DNA of 64,000 nucleotides from Cyanobacteria bacterium SZAS-4 (GTDB lineage Bacteria; Cyanobacteriota; Vampirovibrionia; Obscuribacterales; Obscuribacteraceae): NCBI GenBank assembly GCA_018266255.1, contig JAFEAT010000014.1, positions 310,001 through 374,000 of the forward strand. The letters are read 5' to 3'. The translations under genes and the position numbers were made by a program. Under the pieces are notes generated by a model, which ran no database searches, was not told the origin of the DNA, and saw only the letters and a program-made list of their open reading frames with translations. Positions 1 to 7,799 of this stretch are shown in pieces. Numbering within the stretch: position 1 is the stretch's first letter; every line of letters begins with the position of its first letter.

Positions 1-2
1 CT

Positions 3-644
3 TCTCAGGCTGTATGGGCGCTCAAGAACGTGTCATTTCAAATTCGCGATGGCGAAGTCGTCGGTTTCATTGGACCAAATGGTGCTGGTAAAAGCACTCT
101 GCTGAAAATACTGGCCAGAATCACAAAACCGACTACGGGAGTTGGCAAAGTCAAAGGACGTGTTGGTAGTTTGCTTGAGGTCGGCTCGGGTTTTCATCCG
201 GAACTGACTGGACGTGAGAACATTTTCTTGAACGGATCTATTCTCGGCATGACGCGTCAGGAAATTTCGCGCAAGTTCGATGAGATTGTTGAATTCTCCG
301 GTGTGGGATCGATTTTGCACCGACCGGTGAAACAATACAGTAGCGGTGAGTATATGCGACTGGGTTTCGCAGTTGCTTCGCACCTCGAAAGTGAAATTCT
401 AATTCTCGATGAAGTGCTCGCTGTAGGCGATGGTGCCTTCAAAGAACAGTGCCAACGCAAAATACACAGCCTCACGAAAGAGGGATGCACTATCCTGTTT
501 GTCAGTCATCGAATGGATCAAATTAGTGAGTTATGCGACAAAGTAATCTGGCTCGACAAGGGCAGTCTGATTGACTTTGGCGATACCCGTTCTGTTATCG
601 GCAAATACGAGAGCACTTTTGCTGTCGGTTCAAGTCGCAGGTAG
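3..644 (+). CDS. ABC transporter ATP-binding protein, O-antigen/teichoic-acid export type (5' truncated)
   Basis: ATPase subunit of an ABC-2 polysaccharide exporter (Wzt/TagH/RfbB type), expected to work in the cytoplasm with a membrane permease that would lie left of the window. The frame is open from base 3, and the residues before the GTG at 30 (SQAVWALKN) are typical of this family just ahead of the Walker A region, so the gene begins outside the window. From the GTG, Walker A is GPNGAGKST (residues 15-23), the signature is the degenerate YSSGE form typical of polysaccharide exporters, Walker B is LILDEVLAVGD and the H-loop is FVSHR. The protein ends soon after the ATPase domain, so it lacks the C-terminal carbohydrate-binding domain found on some Wzt proteins. 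The TAG stop at 642-644 is in the same frame as the next gene. Confidence 0.9.
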   Translation, partial: SQAVWALKNVSFQIRDGEVVGFIGPNGAGKSTLLKILARITKPTTGVGKVKGRVGSLLEVGSGFHPELTGRENIFLNGSILGMTRQEISRKFDEIVEFSGVGSILHRPVKQYSSGEYMRLGFAVASHLESEILILDEVLAVGDGAFKEQCQRKIHSLTKEGCTILFVSHRMDQISELCDKVIWLDKGSLIDFGDTRSVIGKYESTFAVGSSRR

Positions 645-650
645 CAAACA

Positions 651-1544
651 ATAACGCCGCTCGTAACTGTAATTATTCCTACGTACAATTGGAGCACCGT
701 GCTCCCGTTCTCGATTGGCAGCGTGCTCCGGCAGACCTTTTCCGACTTTGAGATTCTGGTAATTGGTGACGGCTGTACCGATGATTCTCAGGCAGTTGTT
801 CAAGCTGTTAAGGACGAGCGCGTGCGATGGGTCGATTTGCAACCGAATTCAGGTCATCAATCTACGCCAAATAACGAGGGACTTAAACAAGCTCGTGGTC
901 AACTGATCGCTTATTTGGGACATGACGATCTCTGGCTTCCGCACCATCTGCAGTGCCTCACCCGTGAAATCGCAAATGGCTCCGACCTGGCTCACGGCAT
1001 CACTGGCAAAGTCAGCGTTGATGGAAATACGATAGAACCGCTGCCGTTTCCGCCGACATATGAGCGCGGTCTATGGATTCCGCCCACAGGTGTTGTGCAC
1101 AAACGTGAGCTTGCTGAGAAACTTGGAGGTTGGCGAAACTATCGTGAGCTAGAAGTTGATCCAGAAGTTGACCTCTGGCTGCGTGCTTATGATGCAGACT
1201 ATCGCCTAACATTTGTGCCTCGTGTCACGGCATTGAAATTTCCGGCAAAGTACAGACGCAATGCTTACAAAACGCGCTCCTCAACTGAGCAATCGCACTG
1301 GACGAAACGTATAATCAACGAACCAGATTTCGAAGTGGCTGCCTTGATGATGATGCTCATGCCCATGCTTGAGGAGAAGAAATTGGCGCGCAAACATATT
1401 TTGTACAAAGACCTAGTGCAGCAGTTTTACTCAGAGACATGCAAAAGAGCCCTGGCACGTCTACCGATCGCGAATGCGAATTCTAATTCCAATAAGAAGG
1501 GCGCTGTGATTGATGAAGCTCGGAAGTACAAAGGGCTAGGTTAA
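651..1544 (+). CDS. Glycosyltransferase family 2
   Basis: GT-A fold sugar transferase, probably adding a residue to a lipid-linked surface glycan at the cytoplasmic membrane face. The first ATG/GTG/TTG is the GTG at 699. However, the family's N-terminal beta-strand motif (TVIIPTYN) is encoded in the same frame just upstream, at about 666-689, so translation must begin earlier. The only candidate in place is ATA at 651 (giving a TPLVTVIIPTYN start), with an AGG at 639-641 about 9 bases before it; an assembly error turning ATG into ATA is equally possible. Further motifs are GDGCTDDS and a DxD-like GHDDLW. The gene follows the ABC ATPase by 6 bases, implying one transcript. The acceptor and donor sugars cannot be read from sequence. 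Confidence 0.85.
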   Translation: MTPLVTVIIPTYNWSTVLPFSIGSVLRQTFSDFEILVIGDGCTDDSQAVVQAVKDERVRWVDLQPNSGHQSTPNNEGLKQARGQLIAYLGHDDLWLPHHLQCLTREIANGSDLAHGITGKVSVDGNTIEPLPFPPTYERGLWIPPTGVVHKRELAEKLGGWRNYRELEVDPEVDLWLRAYDADYRLTFVPRVTALKFPAKYRRNAYKTRSSTEQSHWTKRIINEPDFEVAALMMMLMPMLEEKKLARKHILYKDLVQQFYSETCKRALARLPIANANSNSNKKGAVIDEARKYKGLG

Positions 1545-1602
1545 TCCGCTCAGGAGTATTTGTTTGATATGCTTTGCACGTTACGATGACTAGGAGAAAA
1601 AA

Positions 1603-2145
1603 ATGCTGGTAGGAGCTCGAAAGGACTCTCAAATCATCACTGATTCTTGGGACAAGATTCAAGATCTCATCGATGGCGTCTCTATGACTGAGGTTCGACA
1701 CGTTCCTCGCGATCATGGAGTGATCACTGAGCTCTACCGTCCCCAGTGGGACCCTACTGGATTACCAATCGTGCACGCATACCAGTCGCGTCTCTTCGTC
1801 GGCGCAATAGGTGCATGGAGCTGCCATGGTCGGAGCATCGATCGCATCTTCGTAAACGAAGGACACGTAAAAGTTGTGTTGTACGACGGTCGTGAAGAAA
1901 GCAAAACATACAAACGTGTAAACGAACTGAACGTTGGAGATGCTCGTCCTACCTTTTTGGTCATTCCTGTTGGCGTTTGGCATGGATTGCAGAATGTCGG
2001 CTCTACAGATGCTCTCGTTTTGAACTTTCCAACCGAAGCCTACAAATATGAAGATCCCGATCACTATCGCCTACCGTATGACACACCTGATATCCCCTAT
2101 TCTTGGAGCGTCGGCGGAAATATGATGCGAACGCGCTCGAAATAG
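1603..2145 (+). CDS. RmlC-like cupin sugar epimerase (dTDP-4-dehydrorhamnose 3,5-epimerase family)
   Basis: A 180-residue protein of RmlC-like size and sequence pattern. The family epimerises C3 and C5 of dTDP-4-keto-6-deoxyglucose on the way to dTDP-rhamnose, but some members act on other 4-keto sugars. Visible family features are the N-terminal HVPRDHGVITELYR, a His-bearing CHGRSIDRIFV strand at the usual catalytic His position, the turn IPVGVWHGLQN and the C-terminal LNFPTEAYKYEDPDHYRLP. The ATG is preceded by AGGAG (1592-1596) at good spacing. It lies between glycosyltransferase genes, as expected for deoxysugar supply, but RmlA, RmlB and RmlD are not in this window, so substrate assignment is inference. 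Confidence 0.8.
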   Translation: MLVGARKDSQIITDSWDKIQDLIDGVSMTEVRHVPRDHGVITELYRPQWDPTGLPIVHAYQSRLFVGAIGAWSCHGRSIDRIFVNEGHVKVVLYDGREESKTYKRVNELNVGDARPTFLVIPVGVWHGLQNVGSTDALVLNFPTEAYKYEDPDHYRLPYDTPDIPYSWSVGGNMMRTRSK

Positions 2146-2181
2146 TGCGTTTTGTTGCATGATTTGTGTAGTGTGTAGTGA

Positions 2182-2195
2182 CACCAAATTTGGTG
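2182..2195. promoter_or_regulatory. 14-bp perfect palindrome upstream of the Gly/Pro-repeat protein gene
   Basis: CACCAAATTTGGTG reads identically on both strands and is flanked by copies of GTGACAC/GGTGACAC. It lies about 100 bases before the ATG at 2298 and 37 bases after the epimerase stop. No T-run follows, so an operator is more likely than a terminator. Function is inferred only from symmetry and position. Confidence 0.35.
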
Positions 2196-2297
2196 ACACT
2201 GAGATCCACTTGTCTTAATTGCCACTCATCTGGATGCATTTCTGGACCTTTTGCCAACGAGCAGCGTCGTTGGGTTTGAAAGCATGGAGAAAGTTAG

Positions 2298-3104
2298 ATG
2301 AAAAGAGTTACTACAGGGCTAGCGCTTGTGTCCCTCGCGATTGCTGCTACAGCTCAGTCTGCCAATGCTCAGCATTGGAACAGGGGAGTCAATGCCAGGC
2401 AAGACCGGCAGCAAGATCGGATCAATCAGGGCGTTCAGTCTGGACAGCTGACAGGTCACGAGGCGGCTGAGTTGCAACGCCAACAGAACGCTCTCAAAGA
2501 GCAAGAAGCCCGCATGAGAGCTAGTGGTAATGGACTGAGCCAGGGCGAAAGAGATCGGCTGGAAAGAGAGCAGAATGCCCTCAGCCGCAACATCTATCGC
2601 CAGGAGAATGATGGACAGCGCGCTTATGGACCTGGCTGGGTTCCAAATCAACCTGGTTTGAACGGACAACCAGGCTTCATTGGACAGCCAGGATACAACG
2701 GGCAGCCCGGTTTTAGCGGACATCATCATCACGATCACGTCTATCCAGGGCAAACTGGGTTCAACTCACAACCTGGCTTTCCAGGTCAACCAGGACTCGT
2801 CGGTCAACCTGGTTTTCCAGGTCAACCAGGTTTCAACGGCAATCCAGGATTTAACGGACAAGGCATCAACGCAACTCAAGCAAACCAGCAACAGCGAATT
2901 CAGCAAGGTCTGCAGTCAGGTCAACTGACGAATCACGAGTATCAGCGATTGGAAGAAAAACAAGCGCGCTTTGCCCAGCTGGAAGCACAGCTTCGGGCGA
3001 GTGGCGGAGGACTCTCACCCCAGGAACGTTCGCGCTTAGAGTTTGAGCAACGTCAGTTGAGCGAACAGATCGAAAGACAAAAGCACGACGCACAAGTTAG
3101 GTAA
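2298..3104 (+). CDS. Secreted Gly/Pro/Gln-repeat protein with duplicated helical flanks
   Basis: Unrecognised exported protein of 268 residues. It has a signal peptide (MKR start, hydrophobic core, likely cleavage after ANA at 24). Two homologous predicted-helical segments, residues about 40-103 and 199-262, bracket the centre; each reads RI.QG.QSGQLT.HE, then L.A..RASG.GLS..ER.RLE. The centre (113-190) holds about ten PGQPGF/PGFNGQ-like units in collagen-like rhythm. It is interrupted by the histidine cluster GHHHHDH at 141-147, a possible metal site. A GGAG lies just before the ATG and a strong hairpin terminator follows the stop, so it looks like its own transcription unit inside the polysaccharide island. 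A structural or matrix role at the cell surface is inference. Confidence 0.75.
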   Translation: MKRVTTGLALVSLAIAATAQSANAQHWNRGVNARQDRQQDRINQGVQSGQLTGHEAAELQRQQNALKEQEARMRASGNGLSQGERDRLEREQNALSRNIYRQENDGQRAYGPGWVPNQPGLNGQPGFIGQPGYNGQPGFSGHHHHDHVYPGQTGFNSQPGFPGQPGLVGQPGFPGQPGFNGNPGFNGQGINATQANQQQRIQQGLQSGQLTNHEYQRLEEKQARFAQLEAQLRASGGGLSPQERSRLEFEQRQLSEQIERQKHDAQVR

Positions 3105-3145
3105 GGTTATCGCTTATCGCAAGAACATAGTAAATTCTGATTGTC

Positions 3146-3186
3146 GAAGATGGGTAGCCGAAAAATGGCTATCCATCTTCTTTGAT
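3146..3186 (+). terminator. Hairpin terminator after the Gly/Pro-repeat gene
   Basis: Arms 3146-3159 and 3167-3180 form a 14-bp stem with one G-T wobble and a 7-base A-rich loop (GAAAAAT), followed by TTTGATATT. It begins about 40 bases after the stop at 3104 and ends about 30 bases before the next start. The T-run is short but the stem is strong. Confidence 0.7.
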
Positions 3187-3216
3187 ATTATCTAGCTGGT
3201 CATCGAGGATGCTCAG

Positions 3217-4017
3217 TTGGACGTGGCGCAGACAATAGTTAAATTCGGGCAGCAAGTGCTCGGCACAGAGTTCGGACGAAAAATTCTAACTGAAGACGTG
3301 ATCGTCTCATGGAAAAGAAGATTGGCTCCATTCTGTTTCTCAGCAGATCTATCACTTTTGGCGTACATGCACGAGACCGACAAATACGGTTATCACTCAT
3401 ACATAAAGTACTATCAAAAACATTTTGCGCCGCTTAGATCGAAAAAAATCAACTTGTTGGAAATCGGTGTTGGTGGATACGAGAGTCCGACCAGTGGCGG
3501 TTCGTCGCTGAGAATGTGGAAGCAGTATTTTGCTAACGGCAATATTTTTGGCATCGATATAAATGACAAATCAGGCATTGACGAATCTCGAATCAAAACT
3601 TTTCGAGGAGATCAATCAGACACCAATTTCTTGCATGAGGTTGCGCAAAAAATAGGCTCGATCGATATCATTATCGACGATGGAAGCCACATCAACAGTC
3701 ATGTTATTGCGTCGTTCGAATTCCTCTTTCCGCTGCTCGCAGACAATGGAATCTATGTGGTCGAAGATGTGCAGACATCGTACTGGCACAATTTTGGTGG
3801 CAGCAGTAAAGACCTTTCAACGAAAGAAACCATGGTTGGTTATTTCAAAAATCTCGTCGATGGGCTCAACTATCAAGACATGGTGCCAAGCAGGAAACCT
3901 AGCTACTTCGACGAGCGCGTTGTAGAAGTCTGCTTTTATCACAACCTGATATTCATTCAAAAAGGACTCAACGACGATCCACCTGGAACCTTTGGTAGAC
4001 CGGGCCCGGAATCGTAA
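3217..4017 (+). CDS. Class I SAM-dependent methyltransferase, MycE-like sugar O-methyltransferase
   Basis: Predicted O-methyltransferase of 266 residues. Motif I is LLEIGVGG (80-87), followed by SLRMWKQYF, FGIDIND (111-117), IIIDDGSH (151-158) and the characteristic VVEDVQTSYW. The DDGSH and EDxQTSYW motifs match the MycE/TylE-type metal-dependent macrolide-sugar O-methyltransferases and related sugar methylases in surface-glycan clusters. The probable role is methylation of a sugar hydroxyl, which in some glycans caps chain growth. The start is TTG at 3217 with GAGG about 8 bases upstream; GTG at 3223 is an alternative. Its stop directly abuts the ATG of the next glycosyltransferase, indicating coupled translation. 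Confidence 0.82.
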   Translation: MDVAQTIVKFGQQVLGTEFGRKILTEDVIVSWKRRLAPFCFSADLSLLAYMHETDKYGYHSYIKYYQKHFAPLRSKKINLLEIGVGGYESPTSGGSSLRMWKQYFANGNIFGIDINDKSGIDESRIKTFRGDQSDTNFLHEVAQKIGSIDIIIDDGSHINSHVIASFEFLFPLLADNGIYVVEDVQTSYWHNFGGSSKDLSTKETMVGYFKNLVDGLNYQDMVPSRKPSYFDERVVEVCFYHNLIFIQKGLNDDPPGTFGRPGPES

Positions 4018-4998
4018 ATGACAGCAGTCGCCGATAAAGTGAAGCTAAGCATTTCAATCGTGCATCACCGCGGGCGTGAGATGCTTCGTGATTGTCTCAA
4101 CTCGATTTTTGATAACGCACCAAACTTCGAGTTTGAGGTTCTGGTTGTCGACAACGTGTCAAACGATGGTGCTGTCGAGATGCTTGAAGCAAGCTATCCA
4201 CAAGTTGTTTTGATTAAGAACGCAGAAAGGCACGGCTTTGGGCAAAACCAAAATATTGGCATTCAACATTGTCACGGTCAGTATATTCTGGTTCTAAATG
4301 ACGACACTGTATTGCATGGCAAAGCACTAGAGCTCATGTGCAATTTCTTGGATGAAAATACAGATACTGCCGTAGTCGGTCCAAAGCTACTGAACGTCGA
4401 CGGCAGTTTGCAGATCTCGTGTTACAGATTTCCAACTCCCCTGCGCTACGTCTTAGACAATTTTTTACTGTCTACTTTGTTTCCGCATAGCACTATATTT
4501 GGTGACTATCGCCAGTGGGCTTACGATGAAGTGCGAGTTGTAGATAGCGTTATGGGCGCCGCCATGCTAGTCCGAAAGTCCGCAATCGATCGAGTGGGCG
4601 GGTTCGACGAGCAGTTTTTTATGTACTTTGAGGAAATTGACTGGCAAATGCGAATGCATCGAGCTGGCTTAAAATCCGTCTTCCTTCCGCACGCTCAGAT
4701 TACACATCTCGGTGGTGGAAGCACACCGACCAATCCTGGCTCAGAAGCAAAACACTTTTCCGAATTTCAAATCAGCTCCGTGAAATTCACAAAAAAGTAT
4801 TTCGGCTTAGCCGGAATGACGATACATGCAATTGCGATTGTTAGTGGTTCGCTTTTATCTATTTTGATTTGGTCTGGAATCAACTTGATATCGCCAGCTC
4901 AGCGCGATCTGGCAACACGACAGGTGCAGCGGTCGAAGCGCATTCTTGGCTGGTGGACCGGAGCAAGCTCTCATGCCAGTCTGTCAAGTGAGTTCTAA
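4018..4998 (+). CDS. Glycosyltransferase family 2, rhamnosyltransferase-like
   Basis: A 326-residue GT2 enzyme of the WbbL/rhamnosyltransferase type. It shows VLVVDNVSNDG (nucleotide-binding strand), the DxD site LNDDT, the acceptor-side GGFDEQFFMYFEEIDW motif and a C-terminal hydrophobic anchor (LAGMTIHAIAIVSGSLLSILIW). In the first beta-strand the usual NYN/NWN after the hydrophobic run is replaced by VHHRGRE, an unusual substitution near the nucleotide site. The ATG follows the preceding TAA without a gap. It probably transfers a deoxyhexose in surface-glycan assembly; specificity is inferred from overall resemblance only. Confidence 0.85.
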   Translation: MTAVADKVKLSISIVHHRGREMLRDCLNSIFDNAPNFEFEVLVVDNVSNDGAVEMLEASYPQVVLIKNAERHGFGQNQNIGIQHCHGQYILVLNDDTVLHGKALELMCNFLDENTDTAVVGPKLLNVDGSLQISCYRFPTPLRYVLDNFLLSTLFPHSTIFGDYRQWAYDEVRVVDSVMGAAMLVRKSAIDRVGGFDEQFFMYFEEIDWQMRMHRAGLKSVFLPHAQITHLGGGSTPTNPGSEAKHFSEFQISSVKFTKKYFGLAGMTIHAIAIVSGSLLSILIWSGINLISPAQRDLATRQVQRSKRILGWWTGASSHASLSSEF

Positions 4999-5044
4999 AT
5001 CCGTACGGACGGCGATGAAGAATCGCTAGTTGCGAAATCTGTGG

Positions 5045-6016
5045 TTAGCTATGAGAAATAGCCGGCAGCTCGAGACTGCGTTTCGTACCTTCAAATTCGA
5101 ACGTCACTGTGCTACTCGAATCCCGTTTCTGTTGCACGCTCAAGTGCTGCTTACCATGCGCCATAAAGAAGCCCGCGGCATTGGCTACTTGAGACACGAA
5201 GATCAATATTGAAACAGCAGTCGGATTGTCTAGCTTTTTGACAAATGGACTGACGATGAGATTGGAGTAAAAACTAAACGGCTCAATTTCGAGAGATTTT
5301 TTTTGCGCCTCGGCTCTTAATCTGTGGAAAGTGTAGGCGCCATGACCATAGTTCAAATGCTGGCGCCAGAACGAATGTAGCGAGAGCTCGTGCGCGTGTT
5401 CAACGATCGCCTCGGGTGCGTAGCAGAGTTCCTTTTTGGCCAGCAGCCAGCGATTGCAGAAATCTCGGTCTTCCGAAGCGTTGCTGAAAAATTGCGTACA
5501 GAAACCTCCAGATTCCTTGAATCCATCAACGAAGCAGGCGAGATTGTTTGTCGTAAAAAAGCGCATCTCAGTATGATTGAGCGCGTAGAAATCATACAAA
5601 TATTCGGTGATTGATTGACTCGCTTGCGAACAAAGATTTTCAGACAATTTATTTTCGATTTTGCCACCAACTACTCGCTGGTGATTACTTTCAAGCGCTT
5701 TCACTAGTGCTTCTAGCCAGTTCTCGCCAGGCAAACAGTCGTCATCTGTAAATGCAACAATTTCTCCTTGTGCACATGAAACGCCAACATTGCGTGCGGT
5801 GGCAGGACCCTGATTGTGTTGCTTCACAAGGCTGATGTTGATGTCGGAGAATGTTTGGATTAGCGGCTTCAGATCTTGATCGCCGCCATCATCAACAACG
5901 ATAACTTCGAAATTAGACTTGTCGTAATTGAGCGTTGAGATCGCCGTAAGACAATTCCGCAGTTGCATCGGGCGCAAATAAGTTGGGATGACGATGGATA
6001 CTGCAGGATGCCGCAT
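5045..6016 (-). CDS. Glycosyltransferase family 2
   Basis: A 323-residue GT2 enzyme read on the strand opposite its neighbours. It starts MRHPAVSIVIPTYLR, contains VIVVDDGG, the metal-binding AFTDDDC and the acceptor/catalytic region ASEDRDFCNRW, and ends with a hydrophobic stretch (PTAVSILIFVSQVANAAGFF) suggesting membrane association. The start lies 224 bases from the divergent flippase gene, so the two probably have back-to-back promoters in that gap. Sugar specificity is not readable. It converges with the preceding rhamnosyltransferase-like gene, 46 bases apart. Confidence 0.85.
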   Translation of the reverse strand: MRHPAVSIVIPTYLRPMQLRNCLTAISTLNYDKSNFEVIVVDDGGDQDLKPLIQTFSDINISLVKQHNQGPATARNVGVSCAQGEIVAFTDDDCLPGENWLEALVKALESNHQRVVGGKIENKLSENLCSQASQSITEYLYDFYALNHTEMRFFTTNNLACFVDGFKESGGFCTQFFSNASEDRDFCNRWLLAKKELCYAPEAIVEHAHELSLHSFWRQHLNYGHGAYTFHRLRAEAQKKSLEIEPFSFYSNLIVSPFVKKLDNPTAVSILIFVSQVANAAGFFMAHGKQHLSVQQKRDSSSTVTFEFEGTKRSLELPAISHS

Positions 6017-6240
6017 GATTTAGCCAGTGATGCCCTTGGAAACTGATGTTAGAACGCCGAATCTCTAGCTGGAACATACATGATCTGCCGCTTGGTTTCC
6101 TGATCTGTGTGTAACATCGGCTACTTACATTGCAAACGTCTCACCGCTTAAAGACAGGTTCTGCGGTTATCATGTGCCTGTATTACTGGTGATGCCGGAA
6201 GAAATTTCCTCGATGTCGCGGCTGTTTAACGGCATCCTGT

Positions 6241-7797
6241 TTGCAATATATGTTTCAAACTCTGCCACCGAACCTAGCCACGTCTGGAGAAGCTGAGAGC
6301 GCTTCCCGTCACTTCGATACGGACCATTTGAGTGCCGATTTAGGAAAACGCACCGTGAAGGGTGGCTTTGTGACGTTGTTGTCACAAGTTTTAAAGCTCT
6401 TGCTTCAAATCGGTTCGATGGTTCTGTTGGCTCGTCTATTGACGCCTGTCGATTATGGTCTTTTTGGCATCGTTAGTGCCGTAACAGCCCTTGGTTTGAT
6501 TATCAAAGACATGGGATTGGCCGCCGCAACTCTCAATAGTCCAACTCTGAACCACGCTCAAGTTAGTAATTTGCTCTGGATAACGGTTGGGCGGAACTTG
6601 ATTTTGGCTTCCGTTACTTGCGCAATGGCTCCGCTGGTGGCGCAGTTCTATGGCGATTCTCGACTAACACCACTTTTAGTGGCGATGGCATCGACGTTCG
6701 TGATTCTGTCTCTGAGTAGTCAGCATCAGGCACTGCTGAGACGGCAAATGCGATTTCGATCGTTGGCGGCGATCGATTTGATTTCGATGCTTTTTGGAGT
6801 AGTCGTTGCCGTACTGTGTGCATCATTTGGTGCACAAATCTGGGCCCTCGTGGGCATGCAGATGAGCATGGCGATCGCATCGACAATCGGAAGTTGGCTG
6901 CTGTGCACCTGGCGTCCAGGACTGCCTCGACGGCAAGCCGACAACGAAGGGTTGCTCGAATTTGGCAAGCAGATTGTGGCGTTTCAGGTGATGGAATATT
7001 GCGTTCGCAATGTCGATAGCTTGTTGATAGGAAGGTGGTGTGGAGAAGGAATTCTCGGTTTGTACGACCGTGCCTTTCAGCTACACATGATTCCAGCGCA
7101 AAACATTTGTTGGCCGATTGGAGCCGTTGTTTTGGGCACGCTGAGCCGCGTTCGCTCGGAGGCAGAGCGATTCAACAAGTACGCGATGCTGACAATTTTT
7201 TCATCCAGCTGTGTCTGCATGCCGATAATTGCTTTCCTCTTCGTCACATCACATGAAGCCGTCTCACTCTTGTTGGGCGACAACTGGAACGGAACGGTCA
7301 ACATATTTCGCGCCCTTGCGCCGGCGGCATTTTTCGATTCGATTGTTGTCAGTCTGGGCTGGATATTCGTAGCATCCAATCTGGGAGATAGGCTCCTCAA
7401 ATGCAGCGTCATTCAAACTGTAGCGAGTGTTGCCGGATTTTTTATCGGAATTCGATGGGGAGCAGTTGGGGTCGCGATTGTGCTGAGCGTTATTAAGACA
7501 ATCGCACCTGTGTCGACTATCTTGTACTGTACTCGCAATACCGATATCAGTGCTATGGAGTTGCTGAAAGCGCCTTTTCCGCCAATTCTTGCCTCGCTAA
7601 TAGCGGCTGCAATTTGCTTTGGCTGCGGTGTAAATGCTCACGTCTCAGTTCTTCAATTTCTCACTGATGGACTGATATTCGCAGCAAGCTACACCTGTGT
7701 GCTTGCATGTTTTGCAAGAACGCGAGAGCTGTTTTCGCTGATTCTCTCCCTGGTAAAAAGCCGAATCAGTCGTGCGCTCTCGGCCAGTGGTTGCTGA
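6241..7797 (+). CDS. Wzx/WzxC-type polysaccharide flippase (MOP superfamily)
   Basis: A polytopic membrane protein of 518 residues with about 12-14 hydrophobic segments. After a soluble start it enters the family signature KGGFVTLLSQVLKLLLQIGS, then ARLLTPVDYGLFGIV and, further on, WCGEGILGLYDRAFQL, typical of WzxC-like flippases. Flippases of this group move undecaprenyl-linked oligosaccharide units across the inner membrane for Wzy-type polymerisation or exopolysaccharide export. The start is uncertain: TTG at 6241 or ATG at 6250, neither with a clear ribosome site. It is divergent from a GT2 gene and ends 2 bases from the convergent membrane protein gene. Together with the ABC exporter it suggests two glycan export routes. 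Confidence 0.88.
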   Translation: MQYMFQTLPPNLATSGEAESASRHFDTDHLSADLGKRTVKGGFVTLLSQVLKLLLQIGSMVLLARLLTPVDYGLFGIVSAVTALGLIIKDMGLAAATLNSPTLNHAQVSNLLWITVGRNLILASVTCAMAPLVAQFYGDSRLTPLLVAMASTFVILSLSSQHQALLRRQMRFRSLAAIDLISMLFGVVVAVLCASFGAQIWALVGMQMSMAIASTIGSWLLCTWRPGLPRRQADNEGLLEFGKQIVAFQVMEYCVRNVDSLLIGRWCGEGILGLYDRAFQLHMIPAQNICWPIGAVVLGTLSRVRSEAERFNKYAMLTIFSSSCVCMPIIAFLFVTSHEAVSLLLGDNWNGTVNIFRALAPAAFFDSIVVSLGWIFVASNLGDRLLKCSVIQTVASVAGFFIGIRWGAVGVAIVLSVIKTIAPVSTILYCTRNTDISAMELLKAPFPPILASLIAAAICFGCGVNAHVSVLQFLTDGLIFAASYTCVLACFARTRELFSLILSLVKSRISRALSASGC

Positions 7798-7799
7798 CG

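Noticed and set aside
642..644. Reassigned or suppressed TAG as an explanation for both the ABC/glycosyltransferase junction and the interrupted kinase
   Set aside because: TAG is an ordinary terminator elsewhere here (for example at 7800-7802, 19868-19870 and 55622-55624), and the ABC protein has its normal length at this stop.
2319..2753. Open frame of 144 codons on the minus strand opposite the Gly/Pro-repeat gene
   Set aside because: It exists only because the repeat-coding strand avoids stops in that frame; composition is not protein-like and the plus-strand gene has signal peptide, ribosome site and terminator.
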